DNA of 33,278 bases, taken from assembly GCA_020439285.1 (NCBI GenBank), contig JAGQSZ010000009.1:1-33278 (forward strand). The letters run 5' to 3'. This DNA comes from Microthrixaceae bacterium. GTDB taxonomy: Bacteria > Actinomycetota > Acidimicrobiia > Acidimicrobiales > Microtrichaceae. Below are positions 24,044 to 31,937 of the stretch, in pieces. Both the position numbers and the translations under genes were made by a program. The notes below the pieces were generated by a model. The model did not search any database and was not told the origin of the DNA. It worked only from the letters and a program-made list of their open reading frames with translations. Every line of letters starts with the position of its first letter. The stretch's first letter is position 1.

Positions 24044-24610
24044 CCCGTGTCGCTCAGGGATGGGAACCGTGGCGAAGGTCGCGTCGGATTCATCCTTGAG
24101 CAGATGCCTCACGGCCTTGGGCGTTGAGCGGTCCCTAATCTGCTCGTAAAAGTAATGGGATGATTCCGCGGCTTGCAGGCTTTCTGACGTATGGACCTGC
24201 ACCTCAAATAGTTGTCCGCCCGATGACCTGACGGTCACATTGCGCCCCTTGTATCCAGGCAGGTCCCATAGATTGAGATCCTTCACCACTTCATAGCCCC
24301 TGACGCGAAGTAGAGCTAGGAGTTCATCGCCACCAGACCAATAGGTTCGGTGGTCGATCACTGCTGTGTACCGGATCACGTCATTCACCCGCTCAGGCCG
24401 CCGCCGAAAACCCCGATTAGCTGCGACTTTTCGGGTGAGCGAGCCTTCGGTCTTTAGAACCGATCCTGCTCGTGCTCTGGTGGCGCCTGAGGCAGTGATC
24501 GCAGCTTCGACGTCCAAGGTGATCCCTCGTTCTGCTTGTTTCGCGGCCGCGAGTAGCTGTCGTGCCGTGTCACGAGGGTCGTCGGTACCAGCGACCCCAG
24601 CACGCTTCAT
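24041..24610 (-). CDS. RelA/SpoT-like nucleotidyltransferase-fold protein
   Basis: ATG 24610 follows AAGGTGG by 4 bases, giving 189 residues (a GTG at 24640 is the long alternative). The C-terminal two-thirds match the RelA/SpoT synthetase-like outline: RVNDVIRYTAVID (D77, as in the 'D..g.Ri' strand), then LRVRGYEVV, then PGYKGRNVTV (as in 'GYqslH'), then QLFEVQVHTSESLQAAESSHYFYEQIR (E136, as in 'vEiQiRT', then a conserved E..H helix). The N-terminal 60 residues are helical. Both acidic residues expected for catalysis are present, so it may make an alarmone or transfer pyrophosphate to another target, as small toxic synthetases (toxSAS) do. No hydrolase domain is present. It is sandwiched between an ATPase and an acidic small protein. 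Confidence 0.68.
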   Translation of the reverse strand: MKRAGVAGTDDPRDTARQLLAAAKQAERGITLDVEAAITASGATRARAGSVLKTEGSLTRKVAANRGFRRRPERVNDVIRYTAVIDHRTYWSGGDELLALLRVRGYEVVKDLNLWDLPGYKGRNVTVRSSGGQLFEVQVHTSESLQAAESSHYFYEQIRDRSTPKAVRHLLKDESDATFATVPIPERHG

Positions 24611-24641
24611 GAAACCACCTTCACTGCGACGACGTCCCACG

Positions 24642-25988
24642 TCACTGGCCTTGACGTGTTCGACCCATCACCAGTTGCGTTGCTGTTTCAAACTCGGTCC
24701 ACGACACAATAGGAACACCGCCATAGCGACCTTCCAGGTACCGCTTCTCGATTGCCTCGTTCTTGCGCGGCTTCATGTCGGCAAGCGAGTACAGATTCGT
24801 TGCCCCATCGTTGGTCTTCTCGGTGAGCCAGATTTGGTCACGCCCGAGTGAGTGGCTATCCGCGTCTAGAAGGGTGACGTCATGTGAGTTGAAGATCAGC
24901 TGTGCCCGCCTCGGGTTGGTCGACTGATCCTGGAACAACCGAACCAGCTGTCGCACCAACGCAGGGTGCAAGCTTGTGTCGAGCTCATCAGCGAGCAGGA
25001 CGACACCTCTGTCGAGTGCATCAAGAACCGGTCCAACAAGTCCGAACCAAACGAGAGTGCCAAGGCTCTCCTCTTCGGGAGGGAACGGCAGGTCCCCCTC
25101 TGGACTGTGATGCGTGAGTCTGACCAATGATCCAAGCTCAATATTGAAATCGGATTCGGAGTCATCGGTCTCGCCCGCGAGATTCCGGAGAGCTTTGGCG
25201 ACGCGCTCCTTCGCCTTCGGATCCACTTCGTGACGGATAGCACCAGTGATGCCCAGGTCAGCGGCTCGAAGCAGCGCCATAACCCCAGCTCTGCGTTCAG
25301 GGTCCTCCATCATCTGAGCCGTGAACGCCTGCCTAGGGTTCTGAGTGTCAACTTCAGCGAGAAGGAGATGACGGTGGAACCATTCAAAAAGTGGGAGCAG
25401 GGCCCGATGATTGGACGAAGCCGCTGTAGACAGGAACAGCGCGTTTGGACGCAACATGTCGAATGCAGCACGGCTGCTGCGCCGAGCATCGCTGCCGAAG
25501 TCAACTTCGTCGCCGTTACGGTCGAAGAGGAGCTTCGCCCGACCTTTGGGGAAGTAGAAGGCCCATTCTGAAAGGACCCTGTCATCATCAAAGGTAACCC
25601 CGTACTCGTAGCGGACACCGCGAACGATCAGGTCCACCTCGAAGCGTGTCGGTCGCTCCGAGGAGTCATCTAGACGAAACGGATGCCGTTCGATTCCGCC
25701 AGTCGGAACGCCAAGCCGAAAGGATGTCAGGACCAGACGACGCATGTCATTCATGACTCGAAGCAGATTGGACTTCCCAGAAGCATTTGCTCCGAGCACT
25801 CCCGCTACAGGAAGGACATCAAGGGTCGATCCGCCCTCGCGCCAAGGTACCTGCCGAGGGACTCCAGGCTCAGACATCGCAGTTGGAAGTAGCGAAAGCT
25901 CAATGTCATCACGGAACGATCGAGCGTTCTCAGCACGAAAGGCCAACAGGACCGATGGAGCTGGTTGACCCTCACAAATATTGCTCAC
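24642..25988 (-). CDS. AAA15/OLD-like ATPase (COG1106-type)
   Basis: A 448-residue ABC-type ATPase with the SMC/OLD N-terminal strand (LAFRAENARSFRDDIELSL), Walker A GANASGKS (66-73), EEESLGTLVWFGLV near 305 in place of an ABC signature, Walker B LLADELD (331-337) with TSLHPAL, and the switch FNSHD (366-370). It matches the RloA/AbiL-type ATPases found in defence loci, whose usual partner is an RloB/TOPRIM-like nuclease. Here the next gene is the RelA/SpoT-like protein instead. GTG 25988 was chosen because GATAAT lies 6 bases upstream (leaderless); a TTG at 26015 would add 9 residues. Its stop lies 31 bases before the next start. It is the first gene of the island operon. Confidence 0.85.
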   Translation of the reverse strand: MSNICEGQPAPSVLLAFRAENARSFRDDIELSLLPTAMSEPGVPRQVPWREGGSTLDVLPVAGVLGANASGKSNLLRVMNDMRRLVLTSFRLGVPTGGIERHPFRLDDSSERPTRFEVDLIVRGVRYEYGVTFDDDRVLSEWAFYFPKGRAKLLFDRNGDEVDFGSDARRSSRAAFDMLRPNALFLSTAASSNHRALLPLFEWFHRHLLLAEVDTQNPRQAFTAQMMEDPERRAGVMALLRAADLGITGAIRHEVDPKAKERVAKALRNLAGETDDSESDFNIELGSLVRLTHHSPEGDLPFPPEEESLGTLVWFGLVGPVLDALDRGVVLLADELDTSLHPALVRQLVRLFQDQSTNPRRAQLIFNSHDVTLLDADSHSLGRDQIWLTEKTNDGATNLYSLADMKPRKNEAIEKRYLEGRYGGVPIVSWTEFETATQLVMGRTRQGQ

Positions 25989-25994
25989 AAGTAA

Positions 25995-26000
25995 ATTATC
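25995..26000 (-). promoter_or_regulatory. -10 box (GATAAT) of the ATPase operon, in AT-rich DNA
   Basis: GATAAT differs from TATAAT at one base and lies 6 bases before the GTG at 25988. The surrounding 25970-26045 stretch is much richer in A and T than the rest of the window. Confidence 0.5.
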
Positions 26001-26119
26001 GCAACTTTCTTGCAAAATATGTATTCAAATTGCGTTTTGTGATCCAATCAAGATGTGGCAGTCCTCGTTCAGCCGCCCGAGACACCATCGGTTGAACAAC
26101 TCCACATCTGGGTAGCAGT

Positions 26120-27904
26120 GTGGAGATGGCTGTGACCGAACCGAGCGAACCGACCGAACCTCGCGACACAAAGCAACCCTCCGATCCGGTTCGGCCGACT
26201 CTGACGCTCGGCGAGGATCGCGTCGATCTAGAGACTTGGGCCGGGTCGATTCCACAGACCGGCGGGATCGGTCCGCGGATCCGTGTGGGTCGCAATCGCT
26301 GGTTCGCCCTGTTGTGGCTACTGCCGCTCGGGTTCGTGGTCGTGATCGCGTCGGTCGCCGCTGCAAAGGGTCTGCGGAACATCCCGGCGGTAGAGAGCTT
26401 CATCACCAATCATCCCGGAACGCTGATCACTGCGAGAGCGCGAGCAAACCCGGGCTTCCCGTGGTGGTTGAACGCGCAACATTTTCTGAATCTGTTCCTG
26501 ATGACGTTCATGATCCGGTCAGGTTGGCAGATCCTGGCTGATCACCCGCGGCTCTACTGGACCCGGCACAGCACACCGGGCAAGGAATGGTTTCGCATAC
26601 AAAAGCCTGTTCCGGAGAATCCCCTGTGGACAGCCAAGGAGGACTCTGTCCGACTACCCCGCCATGTAGGTCTGCCGGGCACCCGCCACACCATCGGTCT
26701 CGCACGTTGGTGGCACCTGGGTGTCGACGTCATCTGGTTGGCCAACGGGATCTTGTTCTACGTCTTGTTGTTCGCGACGGGTCAATGGCAACACTTGGTG
26801 CCAACCTCATGGGAGGTCTTCCCGAACGCGTTGTCGACAGCGATCCAGTACGCGTCGCTCGATTGGCCGACCGAACACGGTTGGGTCGCCTACAACGGAC
26901 TGCAGTTGATCGCCTACTTCGTCACCGTGTTCATCGCAGCACCGCTGGCCCTGTTGAGCGGTCTCGGAATGTCACCCGCGCTGTCGACTCGTTTCAAGAG
27001 GATCAGCAAGGTGCTCAGCATCCAGGTGGCCCGCTCGCTCCACTTCTTGGTCATGGCCTGGTTCGTGTTCTTCATCGTCATCCACGTGACCATGGTGTTC
27101 ACCACGGGCATGCTCGTGAACCTCAACCACATGTTCGCCGCACGCAATTCCAACTCGTGGCTCGGGTTCTCTGTCTTTGCTATCGCAATGGCTTTTGTTG
27201 CGATCACATGGCTCTCGGCATCTCCGTTCACGATTCGCCACCCTCGGTTAGTCCAACGAACCGGCCGGCGGATCATCGGCCCGGTCGAGCACCTCTTCGA
27301 GCACCTCGACTCCGCTCCCGGCGAGTACAGCGAGGCCGACATCTCCCCGTACTTCTGGCACAACGGCAGATATCCGGACTCAGCCGAATACCAACATCTC
27401 GCCGAGGGCAACTTCGAGGACTACCGCTTGGCGATCGGGGGACTCGTGGACTCTCCGGTGGAACTGAGCCTCGCTGACCTGCATGCACTTCCCCACCACG
27501 AACAGATCACCCAGCACTTCTGCATCCAAGGATGGTCCGGTGTCGCAAAGTGGGGTGGCGTGTCGATGCAGACGATTCTCGATCTGGTCCACCCTTCGAG
27601 CGAGGCCAAGTGGGTGGTGTTCTACTCATTCGGTGAAGGCGCCGACGGAGGCCCCTACTACGACGCCCACCCGATCAACGAGATGAGTTATCAGCTGACG
27701 ATGCTCGCCTATGACATGAACGACGAGCCTCTGACCTTTGGCCATGGCGCTCCGCTACGGCTGCGCAACGAGGTAGAACTCGGTTTCAAGCAGGTCAAGT
27801 GGATTCGCAGCATCGAGTTCATCGCAGAGTTCAGCGAGATCGGCAGCGGGTTCGGGGGTTACAACGAGGACCACGAGTTCTTCGGCTACCGCCAGGCGAT
27901 CTGA
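26120..27904 (+). CDS. Membrane cytochrome b-like and molybdopterin oxidoreductase fusion
   Basis: 594 residues in two parts. Residues about 60-380 hold five to six transmembrane helices with His residues placed as in the cytochrome b561/formate-dehydrogenase gamma group (LNAQHFLNLFLMTFM, RWWHLGVDVIW, ARSLHFLVMAWFVFFIVIHVTMV). Residues about 420-594 form a sulfite-oxidase-type Mo-cofactor domain with the Mo-binding cysteine C468 (QHFCIQGWSGVAKWGG) and PLRLRNEVELGFKQVKWI. This looks like a one-chain version of the MsrP-MsrQ type pair: haem membrane anchor plus Mo catalytic unit. The substrate is unknown. No Tat signal is seen, so the side of the membrane on which the Mo domain folds is an open point. 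The start may be GTG 26120 or ATG 26126. Confidence 0.88.
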   Translation: MEMAVTEPSEPTEPRDTKQPSDPVRPTLTLGEDRVDLETWAGSIPQTGGIGPRIRVGRNRWFALLWLLPLGFVVVIASVAAAKGLRNIPAVESFITNHPGTLITARARANPGFPWWLNAQHFLNLFLMTFMIRSGWQILADHPRLYWTRHSTPGKEWFRIQKPVPENPLWTAKEDSVRLPRHVGLPGTRHTIGLARWWHLGVDVIWLANGILFYVLLFATGQWQHLVPTSWEVFPNALSTAIQYASLDWPTEHGWVAYNGLQLIAYFVTVFIAAPLALLSGLGMSPALSTRFKRISKVLSIQVARSLHFLVMAWFVFFIVIHVTMVFTTGMLVNLNHMFAARNSNSWLGFSVFAIAMAFVAITWLSASPFTIRHPRLVQRTGRRIIGPVEHLFEHLDSAPGEYSEADISPYFWHNGRYPDSAEYQHLAEGNFEDYRLAIGGLVDSPVELSLADLHALPHHEQITQHFCIQGWSGVAKWGGVSMQTILDLVHPSSEAKWVVFYSFGEGADGGPYYDAHPINEMSYQLTMLAYDMNDEPLTFGHGAPLRLRNEVELGFKQVKWIRSIEFIAEFSEIGSGFGGYNEDHEFFGYRQAI

Positions 27905-27907
27905 TGA

Positions 27908-27935
27908 TTGTCCTGTGACACGCACTCGGTAGAGT
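27908..27935 (+). promoter_or_regulatory. Promoter of the MFS exporter gene (TTGTCC-N16-TAGAGT)
   Basis: A -35 TTGTCC (27908-27913) and a -10 TAGAGT (27930-27935) are 16 bases apart. The predicted leader carries GGAG (27955-27958), 6 bases before a TTG start at 27965. This makes the long frame beginning at 27908 unlikely, because it would start within the promoter. Confidence 0.5.
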
Positions 27936-27964
27936 CCAAGAGCCCTTCAACACCGGAGCCAACA

Positions 27965-29524
27965 TTGAGCGACCCGAACTCCACCGCATCTCTGACACCA
28001 CAAGAGATGCGGATCCACTCACGGCGCTGGTACACGCTCGCCGTGTTGTGCCTGAGCTTGGTTCTCATCGTCGCAGGCAACTCATCACTCAACGTCGCGC
28101 TACCAGACATCAGCGAACGACTCGGATCGAGTCCCACGGGACTCCAGTGGATCGTCAATATCTACGGCCTGGTCTTTGCCGGTTTGCTGCTCCCCGCAGG
28201 CGCGCTTGCGGATCGCTACGGACGCAAGACCGCTCTACAGGGCGGACTTCTGGTCTTCGCACTCGCTGCGTTCGCTGCGTCGTTCGGAACCGCGACCTGG
28301 CACCTGATCGTGGCACGCGGATTCATGGGACTCGGCGCTGCTTTCATCATGCCGGGAACCCTGTCGATCCTGGCCAACGTGTTCAAGGAACCAGCCGACC
28401 GCCGTAAGGCGATCTCAATCTGGGCCGGGTTCGCCGGGCTCGGTGGCGCTCTCGGGACAGTGCTTTCAGGACTGTTGTTGATCAACTCGACCTGGTCATC
28501 GACCTTCATGATCAACGCTCCGATCGCCCTGCTCGCTCTGATCACCGGGCTGTGGCTGGTGCCCAACTCGTCAGATCCCAAGGACGCCGTTCTCGACCCG
28601 CTCGGAGTGGTGCTCGCCATCTCGGGAACCGGCGCCCTGATCTTCTCGATCATCGAAGCACCCGTGTACGGATTCCTCGACCCGAAAATCATCGGCGTGG
28701 GCGCAGTCGCCATCGTGTTGTTGGCCGGGTTCGCGTGGTGGGAACTCCACACCGATCACCCGATGCTCGACGTGCGGCTCTTTCGCCAACGCGGTTTCTC
28801 GATCGGATCCTCGACCATCGCTTTGCAGTTCATGGCGATGTTCGGCCTCTACTTCGCAGTCACGCAGTACCTACAACTGGGCCACGGTTACTCGGCACTC
28901 GAGTCGGCCATGATCGGTTTGCCTGTGGGCATCTTCGCACTCATCGGCGCTCCCATCAGCGGGATGAACGTCGGCCGTTTCGGAGCCCGTGCCGTGGTCG
29001 CCTCGGGCCTTTTGATATCTGGATCCGGACTTGTGCTCCTGGGCCTTACTGCTTCGCCGACGGTGAGCGTTGCCATGTTGTTGTTGGGCCTGTCGATGGT
29101 CGGGTTGGGCAACGGTCAGACGACCGCTCCGTCAACGACTCTGATCATGAACTCGGTGCCCCGGGCCAAGGCCGGTGTCGGTTCAGCTGTCAATGATCTG
29201 TCCCGAGAGACCGGCGGGGCGCTCGGGATCGCTTTGTTCGGGTCGATCATGAACATCGCCTACCAGAACGACATCGCATCCCGGTTGGCCAACTTCCCGG
29301 AACCACTCCGTAAGCAGGCGCAGGTTTCGATCGTCGCAGCGTTCGAAGCGGCCGGCAAGATGGGCAAGTCCGGCCGTTCAGCCGACGCCGCCCTGATCGT
29401 GGAGCAGGCCAAAGCGGCGTTCAGCCACGCGTTCGGGCGGACGATGCTGTACGCCTCGATCATCATCTTCATAAACGCTGCGATCGTTTGGAAGTTCCAA
29501 CACCGTCACGAATCCGTCGAGTAG
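27965..29524 (+). CDS. MFS drug exporter, DHA2 (EmrB/QacA) type
   Basis: A 519-residue protein with 14 hydrophobic helices expected for the DHA2 group. It has motif A in the first loop (GALADRYGRKTAL), LQWIVNIYGLVFAGLLLPAGA in helix 2, and motif C-like ARGFMGLGAAFIMPGTLSIL. It should export toxic or self-made compounds by proton antiport; the substrate is unknown, and no TetR-type regulator is adjacent. TTG 27965 is chosen from GGAG spacing and the upstream promoter. It is convergent with the SigF-like gene; a TCGGCGCCGA palindrome (29531-29540) lies between them. Confidence 0.92.
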   Translation: MSDPNSTASLTPQEMRIHSRRWYTLAVLCLSLVLIVAGNSSLNVALPDISERLGSSPTGLQWIVNIYGLVFAGLLLPAGALADRYGRKTALQGGLLVFALAAFAASFGTATWHLIVARGFMGLGAAFIMPGTLSILANVFKEPADRRKAISIWAGFAGLGGALGTVLSGLLLINSTWSSTFMINAPIALLALITGLWLVPNSSDPKDAVLDPLGVVLAISGTGALIFSIIEAPVYGFLDPKIIGVGAVAIVLLAGFAWWELHTDHPMLDVRLFRQRGFSIGSSTIALQFMAMFGLYFAVTQYLQLGHGYSALESAMIGLPVGIFALIGAPISGMNVGRFGARAVVASGLLISGSGLVLLGLTASPTVSVAMLLLGLSMVGLGNGQTTAPSTTLIMNSVPRAKAGVGSAVNDLSRETGGALGIALFGSIMNIAYQNDIASRLANFPEPLRKQAQVSIVAAFEAAGKMGKSGRSADAALIVEQAKAAFSHAFGRTMLYASIIIFINAAIVWKFQHRHESVE

Positions 29525-29530
29525 GCAGAC

Positions 29531-29540
29531 TCGGCGCCGA
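29531..29540. terminator. Possible short hairpin between convergent genes
   Basis: TCGGCGCCGA is a 10-bp perfect palindrome in the 26-base gap between the MFS and sigma-factor stops. It has no loop and no T-run, so this is a weak call. Confidence 0.2.
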
Positions 29541-29550
29541 CTGAACCGTC

Positions 29551-30324
29551 TCAGGCCGATGGGACGTTGGTTCCGTCAGACCCGTTGCCGTCACTCATCT
29601 CGGCAAGTTCCTGTAACGCCGCTCGCAACAGTCGCGACACGTGCATCTGACTGATACCGAGCCGTGCAGCGATCTCGTCCTGACTCAGTTCGTCGACGAA
29701 CCGCCCGTGGATGATCTTCTGTTTGCGCTCATCGAGTTGGCTCACCAGCGATGACACCAACATCCGGGTGGTCGCTGCATCCATCTGGTTCTCGCCACTC
29801 GCGATCATCGAACCGAGCGACTCGCCGCCCTCACGAACCGGGGTGGACAGCGATCGTGCCTTGTACCAACGACCGGCTTCGAGCGCCTCGATCACGTCCT
29901 CCACCGACATGCCCAGATGCTCGGCGACCTCGGCGGGACGGGGGGAACGACCGAGTTCGAACTCCAGGTCCTCCATCGCCGAGCGGACCCGCGGGACGAG
30001 TTCCTTGACCGATCGCCGCACTGAACCGCTCCATGTCCGATCCCTGAAATAGCGCTTCAATTCGCCCAGGATCGTCGGGATCGCGAAACCCGGGAACGGC
30101 ACTCCGCGTTCGGGATCGAAACGCTCAACGGCCCGGATCAGCCCAAACCTGGCGACCTGTTCTAGGTCCTCCATCGGTTCACCACGGTTACGGAACCGAT
30201 GCGCCATGGCTGATGCCAGGTCCATGTATTCAACGACTAGTTCGTTGCGAAGCGCGACACTTCCGGTGCGTCGATACCGCAGGAAGACCCGTTGGATCGC
30301 CTCTTCGTCTCGCTCTTCGATCAC
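29551..30324 (-). CDS. SigF/SigB-type (group 3) RNA polymerase sigma factor
   Basis: A 257-residue sigma-70 factor with regions 2, 3 and 4: EPMEDLEQVARFGLIRAVERFDPERGVPFPGFAIPTILGELKRYFRD (region 2.1-2.4), SVKELVPRVRSAMEDLEFELGRSPRPAEVAEHLGM (region 3), and LSQDEIAARLGISQMHVSRLLRAALQEL (region 4 helix-turn-helix). This is the general-stress/sporulation class normally held by an RsbW-like anti-sigma factor, and such a gene lies just upstream. The GTG at 30324 is close to forced: a stop codon (TAG) lies two bases before it. It lies 19 bases after the RsbW-like gene. Confidence 0.94.
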   Translation of the reverse strand: MIEERDEEAIQRVFLRYRRTGSVALRNELVVEYMDLASAMAHRFRNRGEPMEDLEQVARFGLIRAVERFDPERGVPFPGFAIPTILGELKRYFRDRTWSGSVRRSVKELVPRVRSAMEDLEFELGRSPRPAEVAEHLGMSVEDVIEALEAGRWYKARSLSTPVREGGESLGSMIASGENQMDAATTRMLVSSLVSQLDERKQKIIHGRFVDELSQDEIAARLGISQMHVSRLLRAALQELAEMSDGNGSDGTNVPSA

Positions 30325-30343
30325 AGCTATCGGCGGTGGATCG

Positions 30344-30889
30344 TCATTGGGCCGGATCCGAGCCCGGATCGCTGCCGTGTAGCGAACGGCAGAACCAACC
30401 GGTCAACACCGACGCCTGACCAGCGTTCGACTCGGCGGGCTCATCGAGCGCTAGCCCGACTCCGTCTGCTCCGTCGACTCGTTCGACTTTCCATGTCGGC
30501 TGGGCAGCAGAACAACCATGCACCACACCGAAACGGTCGGTAGCCGCGCCCATGATCAAAGCGACGATCTCGTCGAGTTCACGCACGTTCTCGGCTCGGT
30601 CCACCTGGGCGTGCACTCCGATCAACACCGGGCTCTGTTCACCCAGACGCATTGTTGCGGCGTGAACGATCAGGCGTCCACCAGTTGGTGCATGCGCCAT
30701 CAGATGCGCGCACATGTCGTCGGTCGCGATTCTCAGATCCTCGAGATCATCGACGCTCGCGCCATGGTTCGTGCCGAACGCCGAGATGAGCAGACGCACC
30801 ATGCGCAGGTTCTCGGTCGAGGCCCACACATCAATGCTCGCTCGGTCGAGGAGTTCGATTTCGGCGTCGACGTGAACACCTTGGGTCAT
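30344..30889 (-). CDS. RsbW-like anti-sigma factor with altered ATP site
   Basis: A 181-residue protein directly upstream of the SigF-like gene. ENLRMVRLLISAFGTNHGASVDDLEDLRIATDDMCAHLMAHAP matches the first helices of RsbW-type GHKL kinases ('..vR......g....d..l.laveEa..N...Ha'). The N-box E/N pair has become D and H (DDMCAH), and the later GTGxG-type lid is not clear, so it may bind the sigma factor with weak or no kinase activity. ATG 30889 has GGAGAG 2-5 bases upstream; a TAGTTT box lies at 30915-30920. Inferred role: it holds the downstream sigma factor until released by an anti-anti-sigma factor that is not in this window. Confidence 0.75.
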   Translation of the reverse strand: MTQGVHVDAEIELLDRASIDVWASTENLRMVRLLISAFGTNHGASVDDLEDLRIATDDMCAHLMAHAPTGGRLIVHAATMRLGEQSPVLIGVHAQVDRAENVRELDEIVALIMGAATDRFGVVHGCSAAQPTWKVERVDGADGVGLALDEPAESNAGQASVLTGWFCRSLHGSDPGSDPAQ

Positions 30890-30914
30890 GACTCTCCGAA
30901 GCTCTGGGAACGTG

Positions 30915-30920
30915 AAACTA
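30915..30920 (-). promoter_or_regulatory. Candidate -10 (TAGTTT) of the RsbW-sigma operon
   Basis: TAGTTT on the minus strand lies 25 bases before ATG 30889, leaving a leader of about 18 bases with the GGAG site. No sigma-F type GTTT-N15-GGGTA element is seen, so autoregulation is not indicated. Confidence 0.35.
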
Positions 30921-30981
30921 CAGGCCGCCGGGCGACCTTCATCTAGGACAATGACCCGCTGGTTGTCGGATCAAACACCGA

Positions 30982-31350
30982 TCAGAGATTCGGGTCCTTT
31001 TCCTTGGTGTCCTCTGCGGACTTTCCGTTGGATCCGACCGAGCCGTTGGTTGCCGCAGAATTATTCGTCGAGGACGTGCTCGCGCTTCTCGTCGGGGTAG
31101 TAACAGGTGGCGCGATCTGGGTGGTGTTCGATCCGCCGCCGAGGAGCTTCTTGGCGATCAGTACTGCCACACCGATGACGCTCAACACCAAGACCAACTT
31201 GAACAACTTGCGTGACTTCTTCGCGACGCTGGCCGCCGCGAGATCAGCCTTTTCGGCTGCTCGGAGCGCTTGTTGGGTTCGTTCCAACGCGGTCTCGATG
31301 ATTTCCAGATTCTCCTGCGCCTTGGCGGATCGCTTCGCGATCTTTCCCAT
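30982..31350 (-). CDS. Small membrane protein with coiled-coil head and Ser/Thr/Asn-rich tail
   Basis: 122 residues in three parts. An N-terminal amphipathic, Ala/Lys/Glu-rich helix (1-45, likely coiled coil) is followed by one membrane helix (about 49-68, LFKLVLVLSVIGVAVLIAKKLL). The C-terminal 50 residues are low-complexity, rich in Ser, Thr and Asn (TRSASTSSTNNSAATNGS). ATG 31350 has AGGAAC just upstream. The tail probably faces outward and the coiled coil the cytoplasm, from the lysines flanking the helix. No family was recognised and the neighbours give no clear hint. Confidence 0.75.
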   Translation of the reverse strand: MGKIAKRSAKAQENLEIIETALERTQQALRAAEKADLAAASVAKKSRKLFKLVLVLSVIGVAVLIAKKLLGGGSNTTQIAPPVTTPTRSASTSSTNNSAATNGSVGSNGKSAEDTKEKDPNL

Positions 31351-31499
31351 GTTCCTGACCCCTTGCGTCGCGAATTTGCTCGTCGATCCGAGCCTACGTC
31401 ACGACTCGTCTTCTGATCCGTCGGAAGCGACGAGCACCGCCACCACCTGACAGGAATCGAAGGGCCGCTACAGGAATCCCGACATGTTGACCAATTTTT

Positions 31500-31516
31500 T
31501 GAGAGTATCACTCTCA
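31500..31516 (+). promoter_or_regulatory. 17-bp palindromic operator at the start of the SRPBCC-sulfatase operon
   Basis: TGAGAGT (31500-31506) and ACTCTCA (31510-31516) are perfect 7-bp arms around ATC. The site abuts the ATG at 31516 and follows TTGACC (31487-31492) and a run of T. A dimeric repressor of the TetR or GntR type is likely; none is encoded in this window. Confidence 0.6.
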
Positions 31517-31932
31517 TGGCAACTGTTAGACGGGAACGTCTGATCCACCACCGTGCCGACGCGGTCTGGGGGATCCTGGGGGATCCGGAGTCGCTACCCA
31601 GGTGGTTCCCGGGTATCGCAACCTGTGTCTATTCCGACTCCGACGAACCGGGCGTGATCGGCACCAGAGCGGTCACCACCCGAGCCGGTCTGAGCCTGAA
31701 CGAGGAGATCATCACCCTCGATCCACTGTTGCGCCGACTGCAGTACCGGATCGCTGGCGGTGTGCTCTCGCATCACCTTGCGACGGTAGACGTGATCGAA
31801 CTGCCCGACGATCAGTGCATGGCGATCTATGGGACCGACGCCGAACCAGCGGTCATGGCCCTGGTGCTCGGTGGGGCAGCAGGTGAGGGACTCGAGAACG
31901 TTGAACGGATCCTTGACGGAACCGAGGAGTGA
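31516..31932 (+). CDS. SRPBCC (START/polyketide cyclase-like) family protein
   Basis: A 138-residue protein with the helix-grip outline: RRERLIHHRADAVWGILGDPESLPRWFPGI at the start ('i.ap...vw..l.d....p.w.p.i'), alternating strands through IGTRAVTTRAGLSLNEEIITLD and LQYRIAGG, and a long C-terminal helix (MALVLGGAAGEGLENVERIL). The fold binds hydrophobic ligands; the exact role is unknown. It is the first gene of an operon with the sulfatase, whose ATG follows its stop by 5 bases. Its ATG overlaps the palindromic operator, so the message may be leaderless. Confidence 0.85.
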   Translation: MATVRRERLIHHRADAVWGILGDPESLPRWFPGIATCVYSDSDEPGVIGTRAVTTRAGLSLNEEIITLDPLLRRLQYRIAGGVLSHHLATVDVIELPDDQCMAIYGTDAEPAVMALVLGGAAGEGLENVERILDGTEE

Positions 31933-31937
31933 TCTGA

